Shown here: positions 18,619 through 29,500 of the stretch, piece after piece
How positions within the stretch are numbered: the first letter of the stretch is position 1
How the letters are laid out: every line of letters starts with the position of its first letter
From: Algibacter lectus
Lineage (GTDB): Bacteria > Bacteroidota > Bacteroidia > Flavobacteriales > Flavobacteriaceae
Direction of reading: 5' to 3'
Assembly: GCF_900112395.1 (NCBI RefSeq)
Contig: NZ_FOLN01000007.1
Coordinates: 124,001-188,000 of the forward strand
Length of the DNA: 64,000 nt
The notes under the pieces: generated by a model
What the model was told of the DNA's origin: nothing
What the model saw: the letters and a program-made list of their open reading frames with translations, nothing else
Database searches by the model: none
Made by a program: the position numbers and the translations under genes

Positions 18619-21600
18619 ATGAAGGATAAATACAGGTCATATTCATATGTCTTAATGGTAGTTTGTGTATTGTTTTCGGCGTTCAGTATGTCGGCACAAA
18701 CGCAAATAAGCGTATCAGGAACCGTAATCTCAGAATCAGATGGTCAGCCATTAACAGGTGCAACCATTGCAGAGAAAGATAAAAATAATCGTATTATTAA
18801 TGGTGTTGTAGCCGATTTTAATGGTAATTACGCTATTAAAATGCATGATGCTAATAACGTGCTAACCTTTTCTTACATTGGTTTTATTACTAAGGAAATT
18901 ACAGTTGGAGGTAGAACAACAATTGATATAGGATTAAAAGAAGATGTAGCAGAGTTAGATGCTATTATTGTAAGAGGAACAAAAAAAGTATTTACTGGTG
19001 AGTTTGAAATGGATAAGCGAAGAATTGCTACAGCCATGGAAACTATCTCTACCAAAGAAATTAGTGAAACAGCATCATCGGGTATTGTAGATCAATTGCA
19101 AGGTCGATTAAGTGGTGTAGATATTGTAGCTAATTCTGGAGATCCAGGAGCCGGTTTATCTATCCGTATTCGTGGTACATCATCATTAAATGCTTCTTCA
19201 GAACCACTAATTGTTATTAACGGTGTGCCTTTTGAAACACAAATTGATACTGGGTTCGATTTTTCTACAGCCGATGAAGATCAATATGCATCAATGATTG
19301 GGGTATCTCCAGATGATATTTCTGAAATTTCAGTTTTAAAAGATGCAGCAGCAACGGCGCAATATGGGTCGCGTGCAGCAAACGGTGTTTTACTTATTAA
19401 AACAAAACGTGGGGCAAAAGGTAAAGCTAGATTTTCTTATAGTTATAAAGGAAGTACATCTAAGCAACCAGACGGAATACCAATGTTAAATGGAGATCAA
19501 TACTCTACATTAATTAAAGATGAATTAATTGCAACTAATACTAATTTAGCAGATAGTAACCCAATAGCATACAATCCAGATTACGAGTTATACGAGTTGT
19601 ATAATAAAAATGTTAATTGGCTAGATGAAATTACACAAAGAGGGCACACTAATGAGCATTTCTTAAGTGTATCTGGTGGTGGAGAAAAATCATCATACCG
19701 TGTATCTGGAAGTTATAAAAATCAATTAGGGACAACAGTTGGTAGTGCTTTCAAATTATTTACAACACGTGCTATTTTAGATTATAATATTTCAGATAAA
19801 ATTACTATTGCTTCCGAGCTTTCTTATAGCCACGGATCATTAGATCGTTCTTATGCAAAAGATAATAGTTTAGGACAAGCTAACTTAAGATCTTTAGCAT
19901 TGGTAAAAATGCCAAATCAATCTATTTATCAAGTTGACGAAAATGGTAATTTAACCGATCAGTATTTTACACCAGAAAATTCTTTTCAAGGTAATGGTGT
20001 TACTTATTACAACCCAGTTGCAATGGCGAGGTTGTCTAGAAACAATACAGAAAATAATAGAATTACACCGGTTTTTAGATTTAGTTATAAACCTAATAAG
20101 CATTTCGATTTTAGATCTATTATTTCATTTGATATTAATGTAGATAAAAAATCTCAATTTGTACCAGAAGAAGCTATTGGGGCAGCATGGACAAATTCAG
20201 GAGCAAACAGATCAACTTTTGATGATGGTGAGTTTTTTGTAATGCGTACAGATAATAAATTAATTTGGATGCCAGAATTAGGTGAGAAACATTCGTTTTT
20301 ATCAAGTTTTTCTTTTCAAACATTCGAAAAAACAAGTCAAGGATATGTATCTGTTGCTAGTAATAGTCCAACAAGTGATATACAAACACCTATTGCAAAT
20401 ATTAGAATTGAAGGTTCTGGAAATTCTTTAGAATCTACATTCGAGCAAAACACAACGCTTGCAGCCAACTTTGCTTTTAACTATCAGTATTTAGATCGTT
20501 ATATTTTAAGTGGAGGTATTAGATCGGAAGGAAACTCTAAATTTGGTAGTAATTACCGAAATGGTACTTTTCCAAGTGTTGCTGCAAAATGGATTTTATC
20601 TTCAGAGCCTTTTATGGAAAGTGCAGATTTTGTGGACGAAATAGGTATTCGTGCTAGTTATGGTGTAAACGGTAATTCGCCAGGTACAAACTACGGTTCG
20701 TACAATACTTACACAACGTATAACTATACATATTTAGATGAGCCTGCTGTAATACCAAGTAGTATGGAATTAACAGATTTACGTTGGGAAACTGTTATTC
20801 AGAAGAACTTAGGTGTAACCTATTCATTTTTTAATCGTAGAGTTAGTGGTGACTTAGAATTCTATCAAAAAGACACCAAAGATTTATTAACTAAAAACAC
20901 AGCTATACCAACAACTTCTGGTTTTTCTAGAATACCTTATTTAAACTTAGGTGATATTAGTAACCAAGGTATTGAGTTTAGTGTAAGAACCAAAATTATA
21001 GATAATGAAGATTTTGGATTAGATTTTAATTTTAACGTAGCTCGTAATAGAAACGTAGTTAAACGTATTACAGAAGCTCAAGTAGCAGAAGCAGGAAACC
21101 CTTTAACAACTGGACCTGGTGGGTATTTAAAACGAATTCAAGAAGGTAACCCTATTGGTTCTTTTTATGGCTACCGTTATTTAGGCGTATTTAGTTCTCA
21201 AGAAGATTTAGTAGCACGTGATGGTAATGGAGATATTATTTACGATCTTAATGGAGAGCCTAAAAACTTAGTTTTTAATAATGGTAAAGAGTTTCAGCCA
21301 GGTGAAGCCATGTATGAAGATGTTAACAAAGATGGAAATATCAACGAACTAGATGTAGTATACTTAGGAAATGCAAATCCGTTATTATTTGGTGGGTTTG
21401 GACCTAATATTCGTTATAAAAACTTTCAACTTAATGCATTTTTCAACTTTAGATATGATCAGAAATTAATGAATATTGCACGTATGAATACGGAAAGTAT
21501 GGACGATTTTGATAATCAAAGTACAGCGGTTTTAAGACGTTGGAGATTTGAAGGTGATGAAACAGATATACCAAGAGCTATTTTGAATAGCCCTGTTAAT

Positions 21601-21873
21601 ACTTTAGGGTCTGATAGGTTTATGGAAGATGCTTCATTCTTAAGAATGAAATACATTACACTTAGGTATAATTTACCAAAGCCTTTTATTAACAAGTTGA
21701 ATTTTACAAATGCTTCAGTTTATGTTACAGGAACCAATTTATTAACTTTTACCAAGTATTCGGGAGTAGATCCTGAAGGAGGAATTAGTAACGATTGGCA
21801 AGAGTTAGGTTACGATGCGGAACAAACTCCGAGATCGAAACAAATAACCGTAGGTATAAATCTATCATTTTAA
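18619..21873 (+). CDS. SusC-like TonB-dependent outer-membrane receptor (first)
   Basis: Outer-membrane importer of 1084 residues that takes up oligosaccharides using TonB energy, capped by its SusD partner. It has a signal peptide ending near residue 27 (FSMSAQ), a carboxypeptidase-D-like N-terminal domain (about 30-110; SVSGTVISESDGQPLTGAT), a plug domain with IRIRGTSSLN and the SusC signature GSRAANGVLLIKTKRG near 250, and a C-terminal barrel ending in an aromatic residue (INLSF). It is followed by its SusD after 22 bp. The substrate is not readable. Confidence 0.95.
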   Translation: MKDKYRSYSYVLMVVCVLFSAFSMSAQTQISVSGTVISESDGQPLTGATIAEKDKNNRIINGVVADFNGNYAIKMHDANNVLTFSYIGFITKEITVGGRTTIDIGLKEDVAELDAIIVRGTKKVFTGEFEMDKRRIATAMETISTKEISETASSGIVDQLQGRLSGVDIVANSGDPGAGLSIRIRGTSSLNASSEPLIVINGVPFETQIDTGFDFSTADEDQYASMIGVSPDDISEISVLKDAAATAQYGSRAANGVLLIKTKRGAKGKARFSYSYKGSTSKQPDGIPMLNGDQYSTLIKDELIATNTNLADSNPIAYNPDYELYELYNKNVNWLDEITQRGHTNEHFLSVSGGGEKSSYRVSGSYKNQLGTTVGSAFKLFTTRAILDYNISDKITIASELSYSHGSLDRSYAKDNSLGQANLRSLALVKMPNQSIYQVDENGNLTDQYFTPENSFQGNGVTYYNPVAMARLSRNNTENNRITPVFRFSYKPNKHFDFRSIISFDINVDKKSQFVPEEAIGAAWTNSGANRSTFDDGEFFVMRTDNKLIWMPELGEKHSFLSSFSFQTFEKTSQGYVSVASNSPTSDIQTPIANIRIEGSGNSLESTFEQNTTLAANFAFNYQYLDRYILSGGIRSEGNSKFGSNYRNGTFPSVAAKWILSSEPFMESADFVDEIGIRASYGVNGNSPGTNYGSYNTYTTYNYTYLDEPAVIPSSMELTDLRWETVIQKNLGVTYSFFNRRVSGDLEFYQKDTKDLLTKNTAIPTTSGFSRIPYLNLGDISNQGIEFSVRTKIIDNEDFGLDFNFNVARNRNVVKRITEAQVAEAGNPLTTGPGGYLKRIQEGNPIGSFYGYRYLGVFSSQEDLVARDGNGDIIYDLNGEPKNLVFNNGKEFQPGEAMYEDVNKDGNINELDVVYLGNANPLLFGGFGPNIRYKNFQLNAFFNFRYDQKLMNIARMNTESMDDFDNQSTAVLRRWRFEGDETDIPRAILNSPVNTLGSDRFMEDASFLRMKYITLRYNLPKPFINKLNFTNASVYVTGTNLLTFTKYSGVDPEGGISNDWQELGYDAEQTPRSKQITVGINLSF

Positions 21874-21895
21874 ATAGCATTAAAGTTAAGATATT

Positions 21896-23350
21896 ATGAA
21901 AAGACACATAATTAAAATATTTATAATGGTTCCGATGATTTTTGCAACACTATCATCGTGTAGCGATTATCTAGATCTAGAACCAAAAGACAACTTAATT
22001 CAACAAGAATTTTGGAATAATAAAGAGCAAGTAAGTTCTGCAGTAGCTGGGTGTTATGCCTCTATGAATCAATCTGGGTTTACCGATAGAGTATTAAAGT
22101 GGGGAGAACTTAGAGCAGAAATGATGGTTTCTGGTAGTGGAGGTTTAGAGAATATAATGAGAAATTATATGATTCCTTCAGATGGATTAACAAACTGGAG
22201 TAACTTCTATGCTACTATTAACTACTGTAATTTAGTTTTAGAGTTTGCCGATGGCGCTCAGGAGCAAGATAAAACGTTTTCTATAGAAGAATTAAATACA
22301 TTTAAAGCAGAAGCTATTACTATTCGTTCTTTAGCATATTTAATTTTGGTTAAAAACTTTAAAGAGGTGCCGTTAGTATTAACAGCAACATCAACAAACC
22401 AAATCGATTTTTATCCAGCAAAAAATACAGAAGAAGAAATTCTTACTCAAATTATCAATGATTTAACTTTAGCAGTAGAAGATTTAAACTTAGGGTATGC
22501 ACAATCTGCAGCTCATGATAAAGGGAGAATTACAAAAGGAGCAGCGCTTGCTATTCTTGCAGATGCTTATTTATGGAATGAACAGTACACTGAGTGTATT
22601 GACGCCGCACAAGAATTAATAGATTTAGGTCGCTATAGTTTAGTTAATGGTGAAGAGTGGTTTAATAGTATCTTTTTTGAAGGCAACTCAGATGAAGGTA
22701 TTTTCGAACTTCAGTTTAGCGATATTTCAGCAACGCTAAGAAACTCATTCCAAGTAAGTAATCTTAATTATGTAGCATATCAAGGAATTAACGAATTGTA
22801 TAGAGAGTTTCCAGATGATATTCGTGCGCATTTAGGAACGTATGATAGGGAGAATTTTGCAGTTTTTAAATATGCAGGTGTAGATGAAACTGGCGAATAC
22901 CGTGGTAGTGATGAGTATTATAACAATTTTATATTCTATCGTTATGCCGATGTTTTACTTATGCAAGCTGAAGCTTATATTTTATCTGCTGATAAAAAGA
23001 ATTTAGATATGGCTTATCAACTTATTAACGATGTGCATATGCGTGCAGTTTCTGCACCTTTAGGTGTTTCTAGAGACGAGTCTAGTTTATTAAATGCATT
23101 ATTATTAGAACGCCAAAAAGAGTTTGCATTCGAAGGAAAGCGCTGGTACGATTTACTGCGTTTTGCACGTCGTGATAACTTTGCAAATCAAGAACTTATT
23201 TTAAGTTTAGTCGATTTTAAAGCTGGTGCAGATGATTATGAGCAGATTTTGAGTTATTACTCAGATCCAGATTCATACTTTTTACCAATTTATCAAAATG
23301 AAATTAATTTGAATGATAATTTAGTGCAGAATCCATTTTACGAAAACTAA
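21896..23350 (+). CDS. SusD/RagB-like lipoprotein (first)
   Basis: Surface glycan-binding lipoprotein of 484 residues that forms the lid on the preceding SusC barrel. The signal sequence ends at C22 (LSSC), followed by SDYLDLEPKD, the usual SusD beginning. The N-terminal helical SusD repeat region (for example EAITIRSLAYLILVKNF, residues about 140-160) and the C-terminal motif LLLERQKEFAFEGKRWYDLLRF (split: LLLERQKEFAFEG, then KRWYDLLRF) near 400-425 are diagnostic. It is followed after 10 bp by a FAS1 lipoprotein. Confidence 0.95.
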   Translation: MKRHIIKIFIMVPMIFATLSSCSDYLDLEPKDNLIQQEFWNNKEQVSSAVAGCYASMNQSGFTDRVLKWGELRAEMMVSGSGGLENIMRNYMIPSDGLTNWSNFYATINYCNLVLEFADGAQEQDKTFSIEELNTFKAEAITIRSLAYLILVKNFKEVPLVLTATSTNQIDFYPAKNTEEEILTQIINDLTLAVEDLNLGYAQSAAHDKGRITKGAALAILADAYLWNEQYTECIDAAQELIDLGRYSLVNGEEWFNSIFFEGNSDEGIFELQFSDISATLRNSFQVSNLNYVAYQGINELYREFPDDIRAHLGTYDRENFAVFKYAGVDETGEYRGSDEYYNNFIFYRYADVLLMQAEAYILSADKKNLDMAYQLINDVHMRAVSAPLGVSRDESSLLNALLLERQKEFAFEGKRWYDLLRFARRDNFANQELILSLVDFKAGADDYEQILSYYSDPDSYFLPIYQNEINLNDNLVQNPFYEN

Positions 23351-23360
23351 AACTAAACTT

Positions 23361-25013
23361 ATGAAAACTAAAAAAATAATTAATTGGCTTGGAGGGCTTT
23401 GCATGTTTATGCTAATATTAAATAGCTGTAATGATCCTCTTGATGGAACCACCTTTTTTACAACAGATGGTGAAACTACTGATATGACAATTTCAGAGGT
23501 ATTAGAAGCTAACCCAGACAAATTTTCTATGTATGTTGAAATTCTTCAAAAAACAGAATTTTACACCGCATTAAGAAGTTATGGAAGTTATACGTGTTTA
23601 GCACCTACCAATACGGCTATAAAGGCATTCTTAGAAGAGCGCTTTAATGTAAGTACTGTAGCAGAGTTAACTTCGGAAGAGCAAATAGAATTTTTAAAAA
23701 TATTAGTTAAGTTTCATACGCTACCAACGAGTAGAACCACAAGTAGTTTTATAGAAGGGCGATTGGCCGATACAACTTATACTGGAGATTATCTTACAAC
23801 GTCTTACTTATTAGGAGGTGGTATTGCTAATGTGCAGATTAATAAAGAAGTTGGTTTAGATCAATACGATATTCGTACAAATAATGGAACTATACATGCG
23901 CTTACAGGAGTTTTAAACCCTTTTATTGATCCCGTTACTGTTGTAATGGAAAAGGCTGGTAAGCATACTATTTTTATTGAAGCTTTAAAGCAAACCGGAT
24001 ATTATGATATGTTTTCTCAATACTTTAGTGAAACAGGATCAAAGAATAATTTTACAATTTTAGCAGAATCAGATGCTGTTTATGCTGAAGCTGGTATTAA
24101 TTCTTTTCAAGATTTGGCAGATTATATCTCTCCAGGAGATGTAAATTATACAGACGAGCTAAATGAGTTAAATAGGTTTATGGCTTATCATGCAACAGAG
24201 AGTTTCTTGTATTCTGCAGATTTTCCAGAAAACTCTTTTATTAGTACAATACTTCCTAAAAATGCTATAAAATCTTTTAAAACAGATAAAGAGCTTAGAA
24301 TTAACGAAACAGAAACGGGTGTAGATGATACATGGACGTCTTTAATTTCTGAAGACAGCAATTTTCCTGCGAAAAATGGAGTATATCATACCGTAGATAA
24401 ATTATTAACCATATTTATTCCTAAAGCAAAACATGTAATCTTCGATTTTGGAACAGGTTTACCAGAAGTACAAGCCGGTAAAATTGGTTTTAATTCATGG
24501 TTTGATTCTACAGAATTCGAATCGCTTCGGGTTTTTCCAGCAACACGAATTAGAATTTTAAGACAAAGTAGAAATGCTGCTTATGATGCAGGAACTGTAT
24601 TGAATTTAGGTTCTGTAACATGGATTGAGTTTGATACGCCAGTACTTCCTAAAGGGAAATATGAGCTTAGAGTATGTGGAAACCAAGGAAATAATGGTAG
24701 GCCAATATTCCAAACCTATTGGGATGGACAACCTATAGGGTCACAATGGGATATGAGATCTAACCCAAGTGAATTAGGTATAGGATGGCCAGATGAAGAT
24801 TCTCTAGAGTTAAGAGAGCGTGGTTATGTAAGAGGACGTGCTGATATTTTTGATAATAGCGGTAACTCTGCTTACGATTTAGCGAACTGGGCAAGGTTTA
24901 TTGTAATTGATGATTTACTTATGCCAGAACAACAAAGTCACGTATTGCGTTTTGAAACAATACGATCAGGAGGTATTCCTATTGATTATATTGAGTTTGT
25001 ACCGGTTGATTAA
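23361..25013 (+). CDS. FAS1 lipoprotein with C-terminal beta-rich domain (A)
   Basis: A 550-residue lipoprotein with lipobox ending at C23 (LNSC), followed by NDPLDG. Two FAS1-like domains are visible: about residues 40-190 (YTCLAPTNTAIKAFL, NGTIHALTGVLNPF) and 193-355 (FTILAESDAVYAEAG, NGVYHTVDKLL). The last 195 residues are different: AKHVIFDFGTGLPEV, then beta-rich sequence with several tryptophans and aspartates and the ending VLRFETIRSGGIPIDYIEF. This may be a carbohydrate-binding beta-sandwich; I do not recognise the family. It sits where SusE/SusF-like proteins usually sit. Confidence 0.85.
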   Translation: MKTKKIINWLGGLCMFMLILNSCNDPLDGTTFFTTDGETTDMTISEVLEANPDKFSMYVEILQKTEFYTALRSYGSYTCLAPTNTAIKAFLEERFNVSTVAELTSEEQIEFLKILVKFHTLPTSRTTSSFIEGRLADTTYTGDYLTTSYLLGGGIANVQINKEVGLDQYDIRTNNGTIHALTGVLNPFIDPVTVVMEKAGKHTIFIEALKQTGYYDMFSQYFSETGSKNNFTILAESDAVYAEAGINSFQDLADYISPGDVNYTDELNELNRFMAYHATESFLYSADFPENSFISTILPKNAIKSFKTDKELRINETETGVDDTWTSLISEDSNFPAKNGVYHTVDKLLTIFIPKAKHVIFDFGTGLPEVQAGKIGFNSWFDSTEFESLRVFPATRIRILRQSRNAAYDAGTVLNLGSVTWIEFDTPVLPKGKYELRVCGNQGNNGRPIFQTYWDGQPIGSQWDMRSNPSELGIGWPDEDSLELRERGYVRGRADIFDNSGNSAYDLANWARFIVIDDLLMPEQQSHVLRFETIRSGGIPIDYIEFVPVD

Positions 25014-25039
25014 TAAAAATAAATAATAAAGAACTTATA

Positions 25040-26563
25040 ATGAATAATAAAAATAATTTCATAATTAATCTAGGTCGCATATGTGCCGTTCTTGTTATCC
25101 TTGTAGCATTTAGCTGTAAGGAAGATGCCTTGGACGACCATTATGGACAAGAAGATCAAAGGTTAGAATCTAGTATTTTAGAGACGTTAGCTACCGATGC
25201 TAACTATTCAACCTTTTTAGAACTGGTAAAACAAACAGGTTTTGAAGAGTTACTTAGCTCATCGCAAGCTTTTACAGTATGGGCACCAAGTAACGAAGCT
25301 TTAGCATTGGTATCTGCCGATGTATTAAACGATCCAGATGCATTAACACAATTAATAGGAAATCATATTTCTAGATTCTCTTACGGCTCAACCATAAATG
25401 AAAACCCTGTATTTGTAAAAATGCTTAACGATAAATATATAGAGTTTTCTAATGTAGATGGGCAAGTTACTTTTGGTGATGTTGATTTGTTAGAAGCAGA
25501 TTTGCTAACATCAAACGGTATCCTACATAAGGTGTCAAGCGTGTTAAGCGTAAAACCAAATATTTGGGGATTCCTTAATGACAATGTAGAAGAATTTCCG
25601 GTCTTAATGGAATATTTTTCTCAGTATAACGAAGTTCTTTTTGATGAAGCAAAAAGTGTTAAAACAGGAACTAATACATTAGGCCAAACGGTTTACGATT
25701 CTATTTTTAGCGCATCAAATACACAATTTAAAACAATAGGAGATTTAAGTTCTGAAGAAGATCGTTTTACTTTTATAGGTTTAACCGATGATGCTTATAC
25801 AGGGATTTACGATCGTTTTAAAGAGTATTATAAATTTCCAATTGAAGATTCTGTAAAGAGTAATACAGACAGAACAATATTTAGCAACTTAACATTTCCA
25901 GCTTTTGAACAAGCAGATTTAGACGGATCGTTGCTTTTAAATACGGTTGGTAATTTTGTAACGCTAGACGCTAGTTCTATAACGGGTAATGAAGCATTAA
26001 GTAATGGCAATGTGCTTTTAGTTAGTGATTTAAATTATACTCCAGAAAATGTTATGTATAAAATTATTGGATATGAGGTAGAAGATAATAAAAGAAGAAC
26101 TATAGGTGATTTGTCAGACTTTACAGTAGTTCAAAATTTTGATAGAACAGCATCAGGATCATTTACTAATACAGTAAGCTTATTAGCAAATCCAGATGCG
26201 AGTAATAGTAATAATTATTTTGAAGTAGCATTTAGTAATGTGTTATCTGCAAGTTATAATATTCAATTACGATTTACTCCCGTAGGAGCATCTCAAGATA
26301 CTAAGTTGAGGTTTGAGTTTAGCTACACAGATGCTGATAAAAATGTAATTGTAAACGAAATTGGCCCATTAGTAGTAAGTAACCTTGAAGATGGTGTTGT
26401 TACCATTGGTGATACTTATGATATTCCTGTGTTTGTTAATGAGGAGGTTGATAATGAGTACTTTGTGAAGCTTAAAGTTATTGTAGATGTGAGTGAACCA
26501 GAACTACTGTTGTACGATCGTAAGTTTGGTCTAGATTTTATAGCACTAACGCCAGTAGAGTAA
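25040..26563 (+). CDS. FAS1 lipoprotein with C-terminal beta-rich domain (B)
   Basis: A 507-residue lipoprotein with lipobox ending at C26 (AFSC), followed by KEDALDD. KED fits the K-(D/E)2 lipoprotein export signal known from Capnocytophaga, so surface exposure is likely. FAS1-like domains span about residues 40-175 (FTVWAPSNEALALVS, SNGILHKVSSVL) and 178-350 (more degenerate; FTFIGLTDDAYTGIY). The region from about 360 is a separate beta-rich domain (LRFEFSYTDADKNV, VPVFVNEEVDNEYFVKL-like pattern) ending in LDFIALTPVE. It has the same layout as the preceding gene with diverged sequence, suggesting an old duplication. The next gene is SusC after 22 bp. Confidence 0.83.
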   Translation: MNNKNNFIINLGRICAVLVILVAFSCKEDALDDHYGQEDQRLESSILETLATDANYSTFLELVKQTGFEELLSSSQAFTVWAPSNEALALVSADVLNDPDALTQLIGNHISRFSYGSTINENPVFVKMLNDKYIEFSNVDGQVTFGDVDLLEADLLTSNGILHKVSSVLSVKPNIWGFLNDNVEEFPVLMEYFSQYNEVLFDEAKSVKTGTNTLGQTVYDSIFSASNTQFKTIGDLSSEEDRFTFIGLTDDAYTGIYDRFKEYYKFPIEDSVKSNTDRTIFSNLTFPAFEQADLDGSLLLNTVGNFVTLDASSITGNEALSNGNVLLVSDLNYTPENVMYKIIGYEVEDNKRRTIGDLSDFTVVQNFDRTASGSFTNTVSLLANPDASNSNNYFEVAFSNVLSASYNIQLRFTPVGASQDTKLRFEFSYTDADKNVIVNEIGPLVVSNLEDGVVTIGDTYDIPVFVNEEVDNEYFVKLKVIVDVSEPELLLYDRKFGLDFIALTPVE

Positions 26564-26585
26564 GTATTTTAACTAAAAAATAAAC

Positions 26586-29500
26586 ATGAATTATCTGATT
26601 ATGATGAAAATAAAAAATACATATTCCCTGCTTTTCATTCTATTTTTCGGAATTATTTTTGCATCGCAAGGACAAGAAAAATCGAATAAAATAGTTACGG
26701 GAACGGTCCTTAACGCTACTAATAAAGAGCCTTTGGCTGGCGTTAATGTACGAGCGGGTAATTTTTCCTCTGTGCTTACAGACGAAAAAGGTACATTCTC
26801 GATAAAAGTTCCAGATGGTAGAGCTACACTTATATTAAGTAGCCAAGAGTTTCAAGATAAAGAGGTTGCCTTAAGAGGAAGATCTAAAATTGAAATTAAA
26901 ATTAATAAAAAGGATTTCAATACGTATTATACAGACGTAAATACACCACTTAGAGCTAAAAGTAACTCATCTGTAGTAGGAGCTATTTCTGTAAGAGAGG
27001 GCAATATTGCTACAGCACGTGAGTCTGCAGCAAATATGATTACGGGTAACGAAGTAAGCGGTATGCGGAGTATTATGCGTTCTGGAATTCCGGGTATTGG
27101 TTCTAATAACTTTATTAGAGGGTACAATACTTTAAACAGTTCTACACAACCTTTAATAGTTGTAGATGGTATGATGATTGAAACAAATACGTTTAATAAT
27201 AATTCTATTATTAGAGGGTATAGTTACGATCCTTTATCAGATATAAACCCAAAGGATATTGCAAATATTACAGTAATTAAAGATGCGGCTTCAATCTACG
27301 GATCTAGAGCTGCAAATGGAGTAATACTTATTGAAACTAATAAAACGGATGATGTTACAACTAAAATAGATTTCTATGCGCAAGCAGGTTTAAATATTTC
27401 TCCGGATAATATTAGAATGATGAATGCAGATCAATACAAAACGTATTTATCTAACCAATTAAATAATTCGGGACTTTATACTAATAGCGAAATAAGTAAT
27501 TTACCTTATTTTAATGAAAGTACATCTTTTCAAGATTATGAAAAATATCATAATTCTACCGATTGGCAAAAACAAGTATTCGATGATAACTATGTTAATG
27601 AGTACTATTTAAAAGTAACCGGTGGTGATGAGATTGCTAAATATGGTTTATCTGTTGGTTATTCTACTAACGGAGGTGTAATTTCTAATTCAGATTTCGA
27701 GCGTTTTACAACACGTTTTAATGCCGATACAAACATTACAGATAGATTATCTTTATCTACAAACTTAAGTGTAAGTTATACAGATAGAAGTTTGTATGAC
27801 GATGGTTTGTTAAGCACATCTCCAATATTTTCAGCGCTTAATAAATCGCCATTTTTGGCACCTTATACAGAGAATGCAGATGGTGTAGTAACCGATGTTT
27901 ATCAAGATGTTGATGATATTGGTGGCTTTAGTAACCCTGTAGTTATTACAGATGTTGCAACGTTTGTTGCAAAAGATTATAATCTTTACGGACAATTAAA
28001 CTTCGGTTATAAAATTTCAGATAAATTAACGTTGAGTTCTTTATCTGGTGTTAATTATATTAAAAACAGACAAAATGTTTTCTTACCAGATTTAGGATTG
28101 TCTGAAGAAACTAACGATTTTGGTGATGCTTTTTATCGTACATCAAAAGTAAGTGTAGAGAGTTTATTTTCTGTTTATAACGATACACGATTAAATTATA
28201 AATTAAACGTTGATAATATTCACGATTTCTCAATAAACTTAGGGGTACGTTACAACCAAAATGATTATGAGAATTCATACTCTATTAGTGGTAACTCTGG
28301 AGACGATCAATTTACATCACTTAATAATGGTAATAGAGATACGTTTGTTACTTCTGGTAATATTGGTAACTGGAAATATGCATCACTTTATGCTAATGCA
28401 GATTATTCGTTTTTAAATAAGTATTTTGTGAGTTACAACTTAGCTTTCGATAGTTCATCTCGTTTTGGAGATGCTAAATCTACCGGTATTTTTCCTGGTC
28501 TAGGAGTGGGGTGGTTAATTTCTTCAGAAAACTTTATGGCTAACAATAATCTTATCGATAAATTAAAACTTAGAGCAAGTTATGGTTTAACAGGTAACGA
28601 TGGTATTGGAAACTACAATGCAGAATCTTACTTTGTGTCTACTAGATTTTTAGAAGGAACAGGACTTATTAATGGTAACATTGCCAAAAGTTCTATCCGT
28701 TGGGAAGAAACAACTAAGGCTAACATAGGTTTAGATTTAGGATTGTTAAACGAACGCGTATCTGTAAACTTAGATTATTTTAACAATGTTACAGATGGTT
28801 TATTAAACCAAACTAGTATTAGCCCAGTTTTTGGTAGTGAAGGGTTTTTGTCTAATGATGGAAAACTAAAAAATAAAGGTTTCGAATTAGGGATTAATGC
28901 ACGTGTTATTAATACAGATAACTTTACTTGGGATGTTGGAGGAAATATTTCTCAATATAAAAATAAGATTATCTCATTACCTGGAGATCAACAGATATAT
29001 GAAATCGCTGGTGTAAACGCCACAATCATTAATAAAGAAGGTAGTGCGTTAGGTTTATTTTACGGTTACAAAACAGATGGTATTTATAACAATGCTACAG
29101 AAGCTTCAAGCGAAGGTTTAAACTGGGTAGATTTTGCAGGGTTCGAACAACCATTTGCAGCAGGTGATGTTCGCTTTGTTAACAGTGATGCTTCTGATAA
29201 CGTGATTAATGAAGACGATCGTGTAGTAATTGGTAATCCTAATCCGGATTTTACAGGTATGGTTTACAATACATTTACATATAAAAATGTATCCTTATCG
29301 GCTATATTTTCATTCAGTCAAGGAAACGATGTTTACAATGCACAACGCTGGCAAACAGAATCTATGTCTGGTTTAGCTAACCAAAGTGAAGCGGTAGCAA
29401 ACCGTTGGACCGTAGCAAACCAAAGCACAAATATACCTCGTGCGGTTTATGGTGATGCTGTTGGTAATTCAAGGTTTTCAGACCGTTGGATAGAAGATGG

